A DNA stretch of 64,000 nucleotides from Methylobacterium sp. SyP6R (GCF_019216885.1 NZ_JAAQRC020000001.1:5211501-5275500); one strand, 5' to 3'; counted from the first letter of the stretch, positions 35,534 to 44,110 are shown. The notes: generated by a model from the sequence alone, not told the origin. Program-made: numbers and translations.

Positions 35534-36245
35534 GATCGTCTTGCCTGAGGTCGTCTTGGAAACCCGCGGCCTCCAGGCCTGGTACGGCGAGAGCCACGTT
35601 CTCCACGGCATCGACCTCACGGTGCGCGAGGGCGAGTGCGTGACGCTCATCGGCCGCAACGGCGCCGGCCGCACCACGACGTTGCGCGCCATCCTCGGCC
35701 TGACCGACCGGCGCGCCGGCTCGGTGCGGGTGCGGGGCGCCGAGGCGATCCGGCTGCCGCCGCACCGCATCGCGCGGCTCGGCCTCGGCTATTGCCCGGA
35801 GGAGCGCGGCGTCTACCGCACGCTTACCACCCGCGAGAACCTGACCCTGCTGCCGCGCCTCGGCGAGGGCGGGTTGCCGCTCGACGAGGTGCTGGCGCTG
35901 TTTCCCAACCTCGCCGAGCGGGCCGACAGCTATGGCGGCCGGCTCTCCGGCGGCGAGCAGCAGATGCTGGCGCTCGGCCGCATCCTCACCACCGGCGCCC
36001 GCATCCTGCTCCTCGACGAGATCACCGAGGGGCTGGCGCCGGTCATCGTCGAGGCTCTGGGCCGCGCCGTGGCGATGCTGAAGAGCCGCGGCTTCACCAT
36101 CGTGCTGGTCGAGCAGAACTTCCACTTCGCCCGCCACCTCGCCGACCGCCACTACGTCGTCGAGCACGGCCGCATCGCCGCGGAGATCGCGGCGCACGAG
36201 GTCGAGGCGCGGGAGGAGGAGGTCGGGCGGTTGCTGGGGGTGTGA
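35526..36245 (+). CDS. livF: LivF-type ABC ATP-binding protein with a Walker A Lys-to-Arg change
   Basis: A 239-residue ABC ATPase of the LivF kind. It has GYCPEERGVYRTLTTRENL, the signature LSGGEQQMLALGRIL, Walker B LLLDEITEGLAPVIVE and the switch His region QNFHFARHLADRHYVVEHG. Walker A reads GRNGAGRTTT, with Arg49 in place of the normally invariant Lys. That could weaken or abolish ATP hydrolysis at one site of the LivG-LivF dimer. All other motifs are intact and the frame is not decayed, so the change is probably tolerated. Confidence 0.9.
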   Translation: MAEIVLPEVVLETRGLQAWYGESHVLHGIDLTVREGECVTLIGRNGAGRTTTLRAILGLTDRRAGSVRVRGAEAIRLPPHRIARLGLGYCPEERGVYRTLTTRENLTLLPRLGEGGLPLDEVLALFPNLAERADSYGGRLSGGEQQMLALGRILTTGARILLLDEITEGLAPVIVEALGRAVAMLKSRGFTIVLVEQNFHFARHLADRHYVVEHGRIAAEIAAHEVEAREEEVGRLLGV

Positions 36246-36295
36246 TGTCCTCAGTGCCCTTTTTTCTTTGCAGCGTCAGTAACTCATAATGGTTC

Positions 36296-36441
36296 ATCCC
36301 ATCCACCACCTCATCCTGAGGTGCGACTGAAAGGAGCCTCGAAGGAGGGCTCCAGAAGTCTTCATGCTCACTGGAGCCCTCCTTCGAGGTCAGCCGATCT
36401 TCGATCGACTAACACCTCAGGATGAGGTCGAGGGTGGGATG
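36296..36441. repeat. Palindromic repeat family A, copy 5
   Basis: Ends ACCTCATCCTGAGGTG and CACCTCAGGATGAGG, inverted GAAGGAGGGCTCCAG/CTGGAGCCCTCCTTC arms, and a GATCTTCGATC hairpin. It sits between livF and the binding-protein gene, inside the transporter cluster. Confidence 0.88.
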
Positions 36442-36516
36442 GGATCGGCGATCACGTCGAAGATGCTCTGAGTCAGCAGGCGCGCCGTTCAGGCGATCAC
36501 AAGGAGGCTGAGAATC

Positions 36517-37737
36517 ATGCGGTCGCGTGTCATCGGAGTGGCCCTCGGGCTGTCGCTCGCCGCCCTGGCATCGGGCGCCCGCGCGGCCGACAAGGTCAGC
36601 GACGGGGTGGTGAAGGTCGGCATCCTCAACGACCTGTCGGGGATCTATTCCGACTTCACCGGCCGCGGCTCGGCGGTCGCGGCGCAGATCGCCATCGACG
36701 AGATGGGGAGCAAGGTGCTCGGCGCCCCGGTCGAGCTCGTCGCCGCCGACCACCAGAACAAGCCCGACATCGCCGCCAACCTCGCCCGTGAGTGGTTCGA
36801 CCAGGGCAAGGTCGACATGATCGCCGACTTCCCGACCTCCTCGACGGCGCTCGCCGTGATGGAGATCGCGCGTCAGAAGAACCGGGTGACGATGCTCTCG
36901 GCCGGTGTCGCCATGGCGGCGATCACCGACAAGTGCTCGCCCCTGAGCGCGCAATGGATGGTCAACACCTACGCGCTCGCCGCCGGCACCGCCAAGGCCT
37001 TGATGAAGGCGGGGCGCAAGAGCTGGTACTTCGTCACCGCCGATTACACCTTCGGCCATTCCCTCGAGAAGGACGCGAGCGCGGTGGTCGAGGCCGAGGG
37101 CGGCAAGGTCTTAGGGGTCTCGCGCCATCCGTTCCCGGGCGGCGATTTCTCCTCCTACATGCTGAAGGCGCAGAGCACCGGCGCCCAGGTGATCGCGCTG
37201 GCCAATGCCGGCAGCGACACCGTCAACGCCGTCAAGCAGGCCGCCGAATACGGCATCGGCCGCAGCGACAAGCAGGTGATCGCGCCGCTGCTGACCTACA
37301 TCACCGACGTGAAGAGCCTCGGCCTCGCCAAGGCCCAGGACATGTACCTCACGGAAGCGTTCTACTGGGATTACGACGACCGCTCGCGCGCCTTCGCGGA
37401 AAAATATTTTTCCAAGATGAAGCGGATGCCGAGCGCCTCGCAGGCCGCGATCTACTCGGCCGTCCTGAGCTACCTGAAGGCGATTCAGGCGGCGGGTACC
37501 GACGAGGCCGGGGCGGTGATGAAGCAACTGCGCGCCATGACCATCGACGACGCGGTGATCCGCAACGGTCACCTGCGCGCCGACGGGGCGCTGGTGCACG
37601 ACCTGCTGCTGCTCCAGGTGAAGAAGCCGGCGGAATCGAAGCGCGACTGGGACTTCTACCACGTCAAGGCGGTGCTCAAGGGCGACGACGTCTACCCGAA
37701 GCCGAGCGACGCCTGCCCGCTGAACGCCAAGGGGTGA
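36517..37737 (+). CDS. ABC transporter substrate-binding protein, branched-chain amino acid type
   Basis: A 406-residue periplasmic binding protein. The signal peptide ends at about residue 23 (ALASGARA). The Peripla_BP_6 (LivJ/LivK) fold is seen in VVKVGILNDLSGIYSDFTG, AAQIAIDEMG, MIADFPTSSTALAVMEIA and KSWYFVTADYTFGHSL. It captures the ligand for the LivHMGF membrane complex. The ligand is likely the substrate of the DapA- and DadA-like enzymes downstream, but it cannot be read from sequence. An AGGAGGC-type ribosome site (AAGGAGGC, about 36501-36508) precedes the ATG. Confidence 0.92.
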   Translation: MRSRVIGVALGLSLAALASGARAADKVSDGVVKVGILNDLSGIYSDFTGRGSAVAAQIAIDEMGSKVLGAPVELVAADHQNKPDIAANLAREWFDQGKVDMIADFPTSSTALAVMEIARQKNRVTMLSAGVAMAAITDKCSPLSAQWMVNTYALAAGTAKALMKAGRKSWYFVTADYTFGHSLEKDASAVVEAEGGKVLGVSRHPFPGGDFSSYMLKAQSTGAQVIALANAGSDTVNAVKQAAEYGIGRSDKQVIAPLLTYITDVKSLGLAKAQDMYLTEAFYWDYDDRSRAFAEKYFSKMKRMPSASQAAIYSAVLSYLKAIQAAGTDEAGAVMKQLRAMTIDDAVIRNGHLRADGALVHDLLLLQVKKPAESKRDWDFYHVKAVLKGDDVYPKPSDACPLNAKG

Positions 37738-37744
37738 GCCACTA

Positions 37745-38012
37745 CTCTGAACCCTCCCCCCTCTGCGCAGGGCCGTCCGAGGAAAGACGAGGCGCAGGTT
37801 TCCCCTCTCCCCGCGGGCGGGGAGAGGCCTGAGCTCCGAAGGGGCTCAGGGAGCAGCGAACCGCAGGTTCGCCGCGAGGGTGAGGGGGTGGTTCCGGAGG
37901 AGCCTCACGCGTCGAGACCCCCTCACCCTCGCTCCGGCTTCGCCTCCGCTTGCCGTGTCTCCTGAACGTCGACACGGCCCTCTCCCCGCCCGCGGGGAGA
38001 GGGGGAAACCCG
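37745..38012. repeat. Intergenic repeat family D, copy 1 (inverted pair)
   Basis: It fills the gap between the binding-protein and permease genes. Two arms face each other: TTTCCCCTCTCCCCGCGGGC (from 37799) and its complement GCCCGCGGGGAGAGGGGGAA (to about 38007). Each contains a CTCTCCCCGC hairpin. Inside are GAGGGTGAGGGGGT and ACCCCCTCACCCTC, also inverted (about 37877-37932). Confidence 0.8.
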
Positions 38013-38097
38013 CGCCATTCTCTCTTCCCCTGAAAGCTCTGCTCAGAGGGGGGAGGGAAAACCCGAACCGTCCCGCCTCATCCTCCCCGGTGCCCCC

Positions 38098-39003
38098 ATG
38101 TCGGACATCACCCTCCAGGCCTTCATGGCCCAGCTCACCATCGGGCTCATCGGCGGCTGCTTCTACGCCATGCTGAGCATGGGGCTGGCGATCATCTTCG
38201 GCCTCTTGAACATCATCAACTTCACCCACGGCGCCCAGTTCATGATGGCGGCGTTCCTGGCCTGGATCGGGCTGACTCAAGGAGGGCCCTGGCTCGGCCA
38301 GCCGGACCTCCAGGTGAATTTCTGGCTCGCTTTGGTCCTGGCGCCCGCCCTCGTCGCAGTGTTCGGCATGGCGATCGAGCGGACCCTGCTGCGCCGGCTC
38401 TACCACCTCGATCACCTCTACGGCCTGCTCCTCACCTTCGGGGTGGCCTTGGTGATGGAGGGCGGCTTTCGCTACGTCTTCGGCGTGTCGGGCCAGGGCT
38501 ACGAGCCGCCGGAGATTCTTCAAGGTCCGGTCGATGTCGGCTTCATGCTGCTGCCCAAGTACCGGGTCTTCGTGGTCGTCGCCTCGCTGCTGATCTGCCT
38601 GGCCACCTGGTACCTGTTCGAGCGCACCAAGCTCGGCGCCTATCTTCGCGCCGGCACCGAGAATCCGCGCCTGCTCCAGGCCTTCGGCATCAACGTGCCG
38701 GTGATGATCACGCTCACCTACGGCTTCGGGGTGGCGCTCGCCGGCATCGCCGGGGTGCTGGCGGCTCCCATCATGCAGATCACCCCGCTGATGGGCGGGA
38801 GCCTGCTCAACATCGTCTTCGCCGTGGTGGTGATCGGCGGCCTCGGCTCGATCCTCGGCGCCATGCTGACCGGGCTCGGCCTCGGGCTGATCGAAGGCTT
38901 GACCAAGGTGGTCTATCCGGAGGCCTCGACCGTGGTGGTCTTCGTCATCATGGCCCTGGCGCTGCTCCTGCGCCCGGCCGGCCTGTTCGGGCGGGAGGCG
39001 TGA
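38098..39003 (+). CDS. livH: Branched-chain amino acid-type ABC permease LivH
   Basis: A 301-residue membrane protein with about eight hydrophobic helices. Conserved LivH segments are FYAMLSMGLAIIFGLLNIINFTHGAQFMM (in parts), LYGLLLTFGVALVMEGGFRYVFG, GAYLRAGTENPRLLQAFGINV and VFAVVVIGGLGSILGAMLTGLGLGLIEG (in parts). It forms the channel with LivM. It ends 1 base before livM. An upstream repeat separates it from the binding-protein gene. Confidence 0.93.
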   Translation: MSDITLQAFMAQLTIGLIGGCFYAMLSMGLAIIFGLLNIINFTHGAQFMMAAFLAWIGLTQGGPWLGQPDLQVNFWLALVLAPALVAVFGMAIERTLLRRLYHLDHLYGLLLTFGVALVMEGGFRYVFGVSGQGYEPPEILQGPVDVGFMLLPKYRVFVVVASLLICLATWYLFERTKLGAYLRAGTENPRLLQAFGINVPVMITLTYGFGVALAGIAGVLAAPIMQITPLMGGSLLNIVFAVVVIGGLGSILGAMLTGLGLGLIEGLTKVVYPEASTVVVFVIMALALLLRPAGLFGREA

Positions 39004-39004
39004 G

Positions 39005-39991
39005 ATGAACTCCAGACACCTGTTCGCCGGCCTCGTGGCCCTGCTGCTGGTGGTGCCGCTGGTGCCGGGGCTGATCTACCCGATCTTCGTCATGAAGGTG
39101 ATGGCCTACGGGCTGTTCGCCTGCGCGTTCAACCTCTTGCTCGGCTTCACCGGCCTCGTCTCCTTCGCCCACGCCGCCTTCCTCGGCACCGCCGGCTACG
39201 TGACGGGCGCGCTGATGATCCGGCTCGGCGCTCATCCGCTCGGGGTGCCGGTGTCCTTCGCGGCGGGAGTGGCCGCGGCGGCGCTCGTCGGTTTCGCCAT
39301 CGGCGGCCTGGCGATCCGGCGGCGCGGCATCTACTTCGCGATGATCACCCTCGCTTTGTCGCAGATCGTCTACTTCCTGGCGGTCCAGTTCCGCTGGACC
39401 GGCGGCGAGGACGGGCTTCAGGGTATCCCGCGCGGCACATTGCTGGGCCTCGTCGACCTCTCGAACGACACCGCGATGTATTATGTGGCGCTCGCGCTCT
39501 TCGTCGCCGGCTTCCTGTTCATCCACCGGGTGGTGCATTCGCCCTTCGGCCAGATCCTCCAGGCGGTGCGCGACAACGAGGCGCGGGCGGTGTCGCTGGG
39601 CTACGACGCCTCCCGGTTCCAGCTCCTCGCCTTCGTGCTCTCGGCGGCGGTCGCGGGCTATGCCGGCGCCCTCAAGGCCCTGGTCTTCGGCCTCGTCTCG
39701 CTCAACGACGTGTCGCTCCACACCTCGACCGAGGTGGTGCTGATGACCCTGCTCGGCGGCGTCGGCACCCTGGTCGGGCCGCTCGTCGGCGCCGCCCTGG
39801 TGGTCGGGTTGCAGAACTACCTCGCCACCATCGGCGACCTCGTCACGGTGGTGATCGGCCTGATCTTCATCCTCTGCGTCTCGTTCTTCCGCCGCGGCGT
39901 CGTCGGCGAGTGGCTGCACTGGCGCCACCGCCGGGCCGCCCGGACCGCGCCGCCGAGCCCCCGGTCGTCCCCGGTCGCCGAGGCGGCCTGA
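39005..39991 (+). CDS. livM: Branched-chain amino acid-type ABC permease LivM
   Basis: A 328-residue membrane protein with about nine helices. Family motifs are AFNLLLGFTGLVSFAHAAFLGTAGY, GIYFAMITLALSQIVYFLA, GGEDGLQGIPRG, LQAVRDNEARAVSLGYD and LLGGVGTLVGPLVGAALVVGLQN (each read in parts). The C-terminal tail is Arg- and Pro-rich. It pairs with LivH and follows it by 1 base, in the same operon as the downstream DapA-like gene. Confidence 0.93.
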   Translation: MNSRHLFAGLVALLLVVPLVPGLIYPIFVMKVMAYGLFACAFNLLLGFTGLVSFAHAAFLGTAGYVTGALMIRLGAHPLGVPVSFAAGVAAAALVGFAIGGLAIRRRGIYFAMITLALSQIVYFLAVQFRWTGGEDGLQGIPRGTLLGLVDLSNDTAMYYVALALFVAGFLFIHRVVHSPFGQILQAVRDNEARAVSLGYDASRFQLLAFVLSAAVAGYAGALKALVFGLVSLNDVSLHTSTEVVLMTLLGGVGTLVGPLVGAALVVGLQNYLATIGDLVTVVIGLIFILCVSFFRRGVVGEWLHWRHRRAARTAPPSPRSSPVAEAA

Positions 39992-40025
39992 TTCCTTCAC
40001 CTCAATCTTTCAAGGAGATACGACC

Positions 40026-40922
40026 ATGTGGACAGGCGTCATTCCCGCCGTCACCACCAAGTTCACCGCCGAGGGCAGCCTCGACCATGCCGAGATGGAG
40101 CGCTGCTTCGCCCTCCAGATGCAGGCCGGCTGCGACGGCCTGATCGTCTGCGGCTCGCTCGGCGAGGGCCCGATGCTGTCGCCCGACGAGCGACTCGAGG
40201 TGCTGAAGACCGCCCTGTCGGTCGCCGGTCCCCATCCGGTGCTGATGACCGTCTCGGAGGCCGGCACCCGCGAGGCCTGCGCGCTCGCCGCGCGTGCCGC
40301 CAAGGCCGGTGCGTCGGGCCTGATGGTGGTGCCGAGCCCGATCTACCACACCGACGAGGACGAGACCGTCGCGACCCTGAGCGCCGTTGCGGCGGCGGGC
40401 GACCTGCCGGTGATGATCTATTCCAACCGCGTCGCCTACCGGGTCGACGTGACGCCCCGGATCATGGAGCGGCTGGCCGGCGACAAGCATTTCGTCGCCA
40501 TCAAGGAATCCTCCGACGACATCCGCCGCACCACCGAGATCATCAACCACTTCGGCGACCGCTTCGCGGTGCTGACCGGCGTCGACAACCTCGCCTTCGA
40601 GGCGCTGAGCGTCGGCGCGGTCGGCTGGGTCGCGGGCCTCGTCGTCGCCTTCCCCGACGAGACCGTGGCGATCTACCGGCTGATGAAGGCCGGTCGCACC
40701 GCGGAGGCGCTCGAGATCTACCGCTGGTTCCGCCCGCTCCTCGACCTCGACGTCTCGACCTTCCTGGTCCAGAACATCAAGCTCGCCGAGGCGCTGGCGA
40801 TCGGCTCGACCGAGCACGTCCGGATGCCGAGGAAGCCTCTCTCGGGCGAGCGCCGGGCCGCCGTCGAGGCGATCATCCGCACCGCCCTGGAGCGCCGCCC
40901 CTCCCTGAAGCTGGCGGCGTAA
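40026..40922 (+). CDS. Dihydrodipicolinate synthase family lyase/deaminase (HypD-like)
   Basis: A 298-residue class I pyruvate-type aldolase barrel. FVAIKESS holds the Schiff-base Lys160, and VMIYSN holds Tyr132 of the proton relay. GSLGEGPMLSPDERLEVLK stands where DapA has GTTGE, so it is not a lysine-pathway enzyme. In hydroxyproline breakdown a protein of this family converts pyrroline-4-hydroxy-2-carboxylate to alpha-ketoglutarate semialdehyde and ammonia. The ABC importer upstream and the flavin dehydrogenase downstream fit that role, but other 2-keto acid lyases are possible. AAGGAGA lies 7 bases before the start. Confidence 0.82.
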   Translation: MWTGVIPAVTTKFTAEGSLDHAEMERCFALQMQAGCDGLIVCGSLGEGPMLSPDERLEVLKTALSVAGPHPVLMTVSEAGTREACALAARAAKAGASGLMVVPSPIYHTDEDETVATLSAVAAAGDLPVMIYSNRVAYRVDVTPRIMERLAGDKHFVAIKESSDDIRRTTEIINHFGDRFAVLTGVDNLAFEALSVGAVGWVAGLVVAFPDETVAIYRLMKAGRTAEALEIYRWFRPLLDLDVSTFLVQNIKLAEALAIGSTEHVRMPRKPLSGERRAAVEAIIRTALERRPSLKLAA

Positions 40923-40928
40923 GGGCCG

Positions 40929-42170
40929 ATGCCCCGCGAGGTCGCGATCGTCGGGGCCGGCATCGTCGGCCTCGCCACCGCCCATCACCTGCTGGCCGAG
41001 GGCTGGCGGGTGCGGCTGATCGAGCGCGGCGGCGTCGCCGAGGGGGCGAGCCTCTGTAATGCCGGGGCGCTCGCCTTCACCGACGTGCTGCCGCTGGCCT
41101 CGCCGGGCATCCTGCGGAGGGCCCCGCGCTGGATGCTCGATCCCCTCGGGCCGCTGGCCTTGCCGCCGGCCTACCTGCCGCGGATCGCGCCCTGGCTGCT
41201 GCGCTTCTGGCGCGCCAGCCTGCCCGATCGGCACCGGCACGCGACGGAGGTCCAGTCCGGCCTGATGCGGCTCGCCGCCGACGCCATGGCGGCGATGGTG
41301 GATTCGGCCGGCCTCGCCGGGCGCCTTCGCCACGACGGCAACCTCGAACTCTACGAGAGCGAGGCGGAACTCGCCGCCGCCGGGCCCGGCTGGGCGGCGC
41401 GGGAGCGGGAGGGCATCGCCTTCGAGCATGTCCGGGCTGACCGCCTCGCGGAGTTGCAGCCCGGCCTGTCGCCCCGCTTCGTCGCCGGCACCTTCACGCC
41501 GAACTGGATGACGGTGGACGATCCGCACCGTTTCGCCCTGGCGCTCCACGCCGACACCATGGCGAGGGGTGCCACGCTCACCAGGGGCGAGGTGCGGGAC
41601 ATCGCGCCCGCGGGGGAGGGCGTGCGCCTGACCTTCGCCGACGGCACGGTGCTGACGGCCGATGCCTGCGTGCTCGCTACTGGGGCCTGGTCGCGGGACC
41701 TCGCCCGCCGCCTCGGCGACCGGGTGCCGCTGGACACCGAGCGCGGCTACAACACCACGTTGCCGCCCGGCGCCTTCCCGTTGCGCCGCCAGCTCACCTT
41801 CGGCGGCCACGGCTTCGTGGTCACGCCGCTCGCCACCGGCATCCGGGTCGGCGGCGCCGTCGAGTTCGGCGGTCTCCACCGCCCGCCCAACTTCGCCCGC
41901 GCCGACGCGATGCTGACGAAGGCCGCCGCCTTCCTGCCGGGCCTCGACACCGCAGGCGGCCGGCAATGGATGGGGTTCAGGCCCTCGCTTCCCGACAGCC
42001 TGCCGGTGATCGGCCCGTCGCGGGCGAGCCCGCGCGTGATCTACGCCTTCGGCCACGGCCATCTCGGCCTGACGCAGAGCGCCGGGACGGGGCGGATCGT
42101 GGCGGACCTGCTGGCGGGGCGGGCGCCGGCCGTGGCGGTCGAGGCGTTGCGGGCGGGGCGGTTCGGGTGA
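40929..42170 (+). CDS. FAD-dependent D-amino acid/D-hydroxyproline dehydrogenase-like protein
   Basis: A 413-residue DAO-family flavoprotein. The FAD motif is VAIVGAGIVGLATAHHLLAEGW. LCNAGALAFTDVLPLASPG and DTERGYNTTLPP resemble DadA/HypO-type dehydrogenases. The C-terminal GPSRASPRVIYAFGHGHLGLTQSAGTGRI (in parts) closes the flavin site. Such proteins oxidise D-amino or D-imino acids and pass electrons to quinone or oxygen. It follows the DapA-like gene by 6 bases. D-hydroxyproline is the favoured substrate by context. The epimerase and aldehyde dehydrogenase that would complete that pathway are not nearby. Confidence 0.85.
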   Translation: MPREVAIVGAGIVGLATAHHLLAEGWRVRLIERGGVAEGASLCNAGALAFTDVLPLASPGILRRAPRWMLDPLGPLALPPAYLPRIAPWLLRFWRASLPDRHRHATEVQSGLMRLAADAMAAMVDSAGLAGRLRHDGNLELYESEAELAAAGPGWAAREREGIAFEHVRADRLAELQPGLSPRFVAGTFTPNWMTVDDPHRFALALHADTMARGATLTRGEVRDIAPAGEGVRLTFADGTVLTADACVLATGAWSRDLARRLGDRVPLDTERGYNTTLPPGAFPLRRQLTFGGHGFVVTPLATGIRVGGAVEFGGLHRPPNFARADAMLTKAAAFLPGLDTAGGRQWMGFRPSLPDSLPVIGPSRASPRVIYAFGHGHLGLTQSAGTGRIVADLLAGRAPAVAVEALRAGRFG

Positions 42171-42379
42171 GGGGATCGTTGAGAGCCCGATGGCTTCTCT
42201 CGACGGAATCGACACCCTCCTGGTCGTTCCAGGGCCGCGAAGCGGAGCTCGGAATCCAGAACCGCGGATGGTGCAAGGTAATTCGGAGACCATCCTGCTT
42301 TATTTTGAAACACCTGACAGCCTGTTTGAGCAGAATTTTCTACTCAAGCTTGAGGCAGGCGAAATCATCCTATTCTCTA

Positions 42380-42518
42380 ACCTCGTCCTGAGGTGTTAGC
42401 CGATTGAAAATCGACTGACCTCGAAGGAGGGCTCCGGGGATCGCAGAGGCTTCTGGAGGCCTCCTTCGAGGTCAGTCCATCGACGATGGACTGACACCTC
42501 AGGATGAGGTCGTGGGTT
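42380..42518. repeat. Palindromic repeat family A, copy 6
   Basis: Ends ACCTCGTCCTGAGGTG and CACCTCAGGATGAGG, inverted CTCGAAGGAGG/CCTCCTTCGAG arms, and hairpin CAGTCCATCGACGATGGACTG. The rest of the gap from 42171 holds an AT-richer stretch around 42290-42375 without a recognisable feature. Confidence 0.88.
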
Positions 42519-42555
42519 GAGGATGGCTCCTGAAGAATCAGTGCGCGACAACTCC

Positions 42556-42894
42556 TCACGCCCGCCCCGCCACCGGCAGGTCGGCGAGACTCGGCCGCGG
42601 CCGCTCGATCAGGGCGGCGGCGAGCATCGCTTCGAGGCGGATCAGGTCCTCGTCGGGCTCCGGCTGCCAGCCGCAGCCGCAGCGGGGCGCCGGGCCGTGA
42701 AGGGAGGCGATCTGTCGGTAGAGCGTGCCGACCGTGCGGGCGGCGGCTTCGAGCGCCGCCATCGGCGGCAGCGGGCCGCGCTCCAGGGCGTCCCAGAAGG
42801 CGAGCGTCAGGGCCTGTTCCAGGGCGGCCTGCCGCCGGCTCTCGGTCTGCGCCTCGGCCTCGGCGAGCCGGCGTTGGTGATGGTGCAGGGTCAT
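42556..42894 (-). CDS. Hypothetical protein with a CGCGW motif (112 aa)
   Basis: The start at 42894 overlaps the stop of the upstream 44-aa frame by four bases (ATGA). The protein begins MTLHHHQRRLAEAEAQTESRRQ, a charged helix. A hydrophobic-amphipathic middle (LTLAFWDALERGPLPPMAALEAAARTVG, in parts) leads to APRCGCGWQPEPDEDL, a possible metal or structural Cys pair. No signal peptide is seen. It is not recognised as a known family; it looks like accessory or phage-type proteins of Methylobacterium. Confidence 0.55.
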   Translation of the reverse strand: MTLHHHQRRLAEAEAQTESRRQAALEQALTLAFWDALERGPLPPMAALEAAARTVGTLYRQIASLHGPAPRCGCGWQPEPDEDLIRLEAMLAAALIERPRPSLADLPVAGRA

Positions 42895-43025
42895 CGCGCG
42901 CTCCTCCCGTCGCTGAAGAGGCCGACCAGCCGCTCCCAGGGCAGGCCGACCGGAGGCCATCCCTCCCGGATCAGGCCGGCACAGCCGTGAATCAGGATCA
43001 GCGCTCGCGCCATCGCGGCCTCCAT
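42891..43025 (-). CDS. Possible 44-aa microprotein coupled to the CGCGW protein
   Basis: It reads MEAAMARALILIHGCAGLIREGWPPVGLPWERLVGLFSDGRSAR (given here in full as two adjoining parts: 1-20 hydrophobic start, 21-44 polar end). A second ATG lies at codon 5. The stop overlaps the start of the next gene in an ATGA arrangement. It has too few residues to classify. The coupling is the main support that it is translated. Confidence 0.4.
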   Translation of the reverse strand: MEAAMARALILIHGCAGLIREGWPPVGLPWERLVGLFSDGRSAR

Positions 43026-43262
43026 CTCGGGATCGTGCCGGGGTTCGGCCCGCCCTGAATGCAGGACATCATCGCTCTGCGCAAGATTGATTTGAAATAT
43101 TGGAGATTTTCTATTTTGCGAACCGAGGTATATACTATCACATGAATTATGAAAATTCCAAACTGCGGCCGGGACGGGAGGCGGATTGGCAGCGGCGCCC
43201 GGAGCGGCTATCGGGGCGCCGGCACGTTCCCACAGGCAGCAAGTCCCGAAGGCTCCAGACCG

Positions 43263-43541
43263 ATGACCGATACTCCGCCCGACCGCCTCAGCACCGATCC
43301 GCGCAGCCCCTTCCACGATGCCGCCCTGCTCGAGCGCGGCGTCGGCGTCCGCTTCAAGGGCGTCGAGAAGACCAATGTCGAGGAATATTGCGTGAGCGAG
43401 GGCTGGGTGCGGCTCGCCGCCGGCAACGCCAAGGATCGCTTCGGCAACCCGATGACCGTGAAGCTGAAGGGCCCGGTCGAGCCCTATTTCCGCACCCAAG
43501 AGGGCGGCACTCAAGAGGCCGGCACGGCCGACGCCGAGTAG
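43263..43541 (+). CDS. DUF3297 family protein
   Basis: A 92-residue protein matching the short DUF3297 family. Typical segments are DPRSPFHDAALLERGVGVRF, GVEKTNVEEYCVSEGWVRL and AKDRFGNPMTVKLKGPVEPYF (each read in parts). No membrane or signal segment is present. The role is unknown; relatives are sometimes annotated as glutathione peroxidase-associated, which is not supported here. The upstream gap 43026-43262 contains an AT-rich stretch (43080-43160) that could be its promoter. Confidence 0.8.
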   Translation: MTDTPPDRLSTDPRSPFHDAALLERGVGVRFKGVEKTNVEEYCVSEGWVRLAAGNAKDRFGNPMTVKLKGPVEPYFRTQEGGTQEAGTADAE

Positions 43542-43615
43542 CCGCCGGGGCGGACACCCGGCGCCCCGGCTCCTCGCGCCCGATCCCGCCCGGCCGCGCG
43601 ATGCCGGGCGGGCCG

Positions 43616-44110
43616 TCAGCGGGCTCGCGTCGCCTCCTCCCGCAGGGAGGCGAGGTCGAGGCGGCGGGTGACCATCTGCAGGCCCCCCGCCGCGTCCCGC
43701 GGCCACTCGCCCTCGGGCCGGTCGCGGTACAGTTCCACCCCGTTGCGGTCCGGATCGTCGAGGTAGAGCGCCTCGCTGACGCCGTGGTCGCTGGCGCCGG
43801 TGAGCGGGATGCCGGCGGCGTCGAGCCGCGCGAGGGCGTCGGCGAGGGCCGCCCGGGTCGGGTAGAGGATCGCCACGTGGTAGAGTCCGGTGCTGCCGGC
43901 CGGCGGGGGCAAGCCGCCGGCGCTGTCCCAGGTGTTGAGCCCGATATGGTGGTGGTAGCCTCCCGCCGACACGAAGGCCGCCTGGGTGCCGTAGCGCTGC
44001 ATCAGCGTGAAGCCGAGCACCCCGCAATAGAAGCCGAGGGCCCGGTCGAGGTCGGCCACCCGCAGGTGGACGTGCCCGATGCGGGTGCGCGGGTCGATCG
44101 GTCCGGTCAT
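43616..44110 (-). CDS. VOC family protein (glyoxalase/dioxygenase-like)
   Basis: A 164-residue two-module vicinal-oxygen-chelate protein. IGHVHLRVADLDRALGFYCGVLGF is the opening strand-helix unit, with a metal-ligand His at residue 13. HHHIGLNTW and LYHVAILYPTR provide the next His residues, and EALYLDDPDRNGVELYRD the Glu ligand. The order resembles CatE-type catechol dioxygenase-like proteins. The substrate is unknown. It is divergent from the LysR gene (143-base gap), which probably controls it. Confidence 0.87.
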   Translation of the reverse strand: MTGPIDPRTRIGHVHLRVADLDRALGFYCGVLGFTLMQRYGTQAAFVSAGGYHHHIGLNTWDSAGGLPPPAGSTGLYHVAILYPTRAALADALARLDAAGIPLTGASDHGVSEALYLDDPDRNGVELYRDRPEGEWPRDAAGGLQMVTRRLDLASLREEATRAR

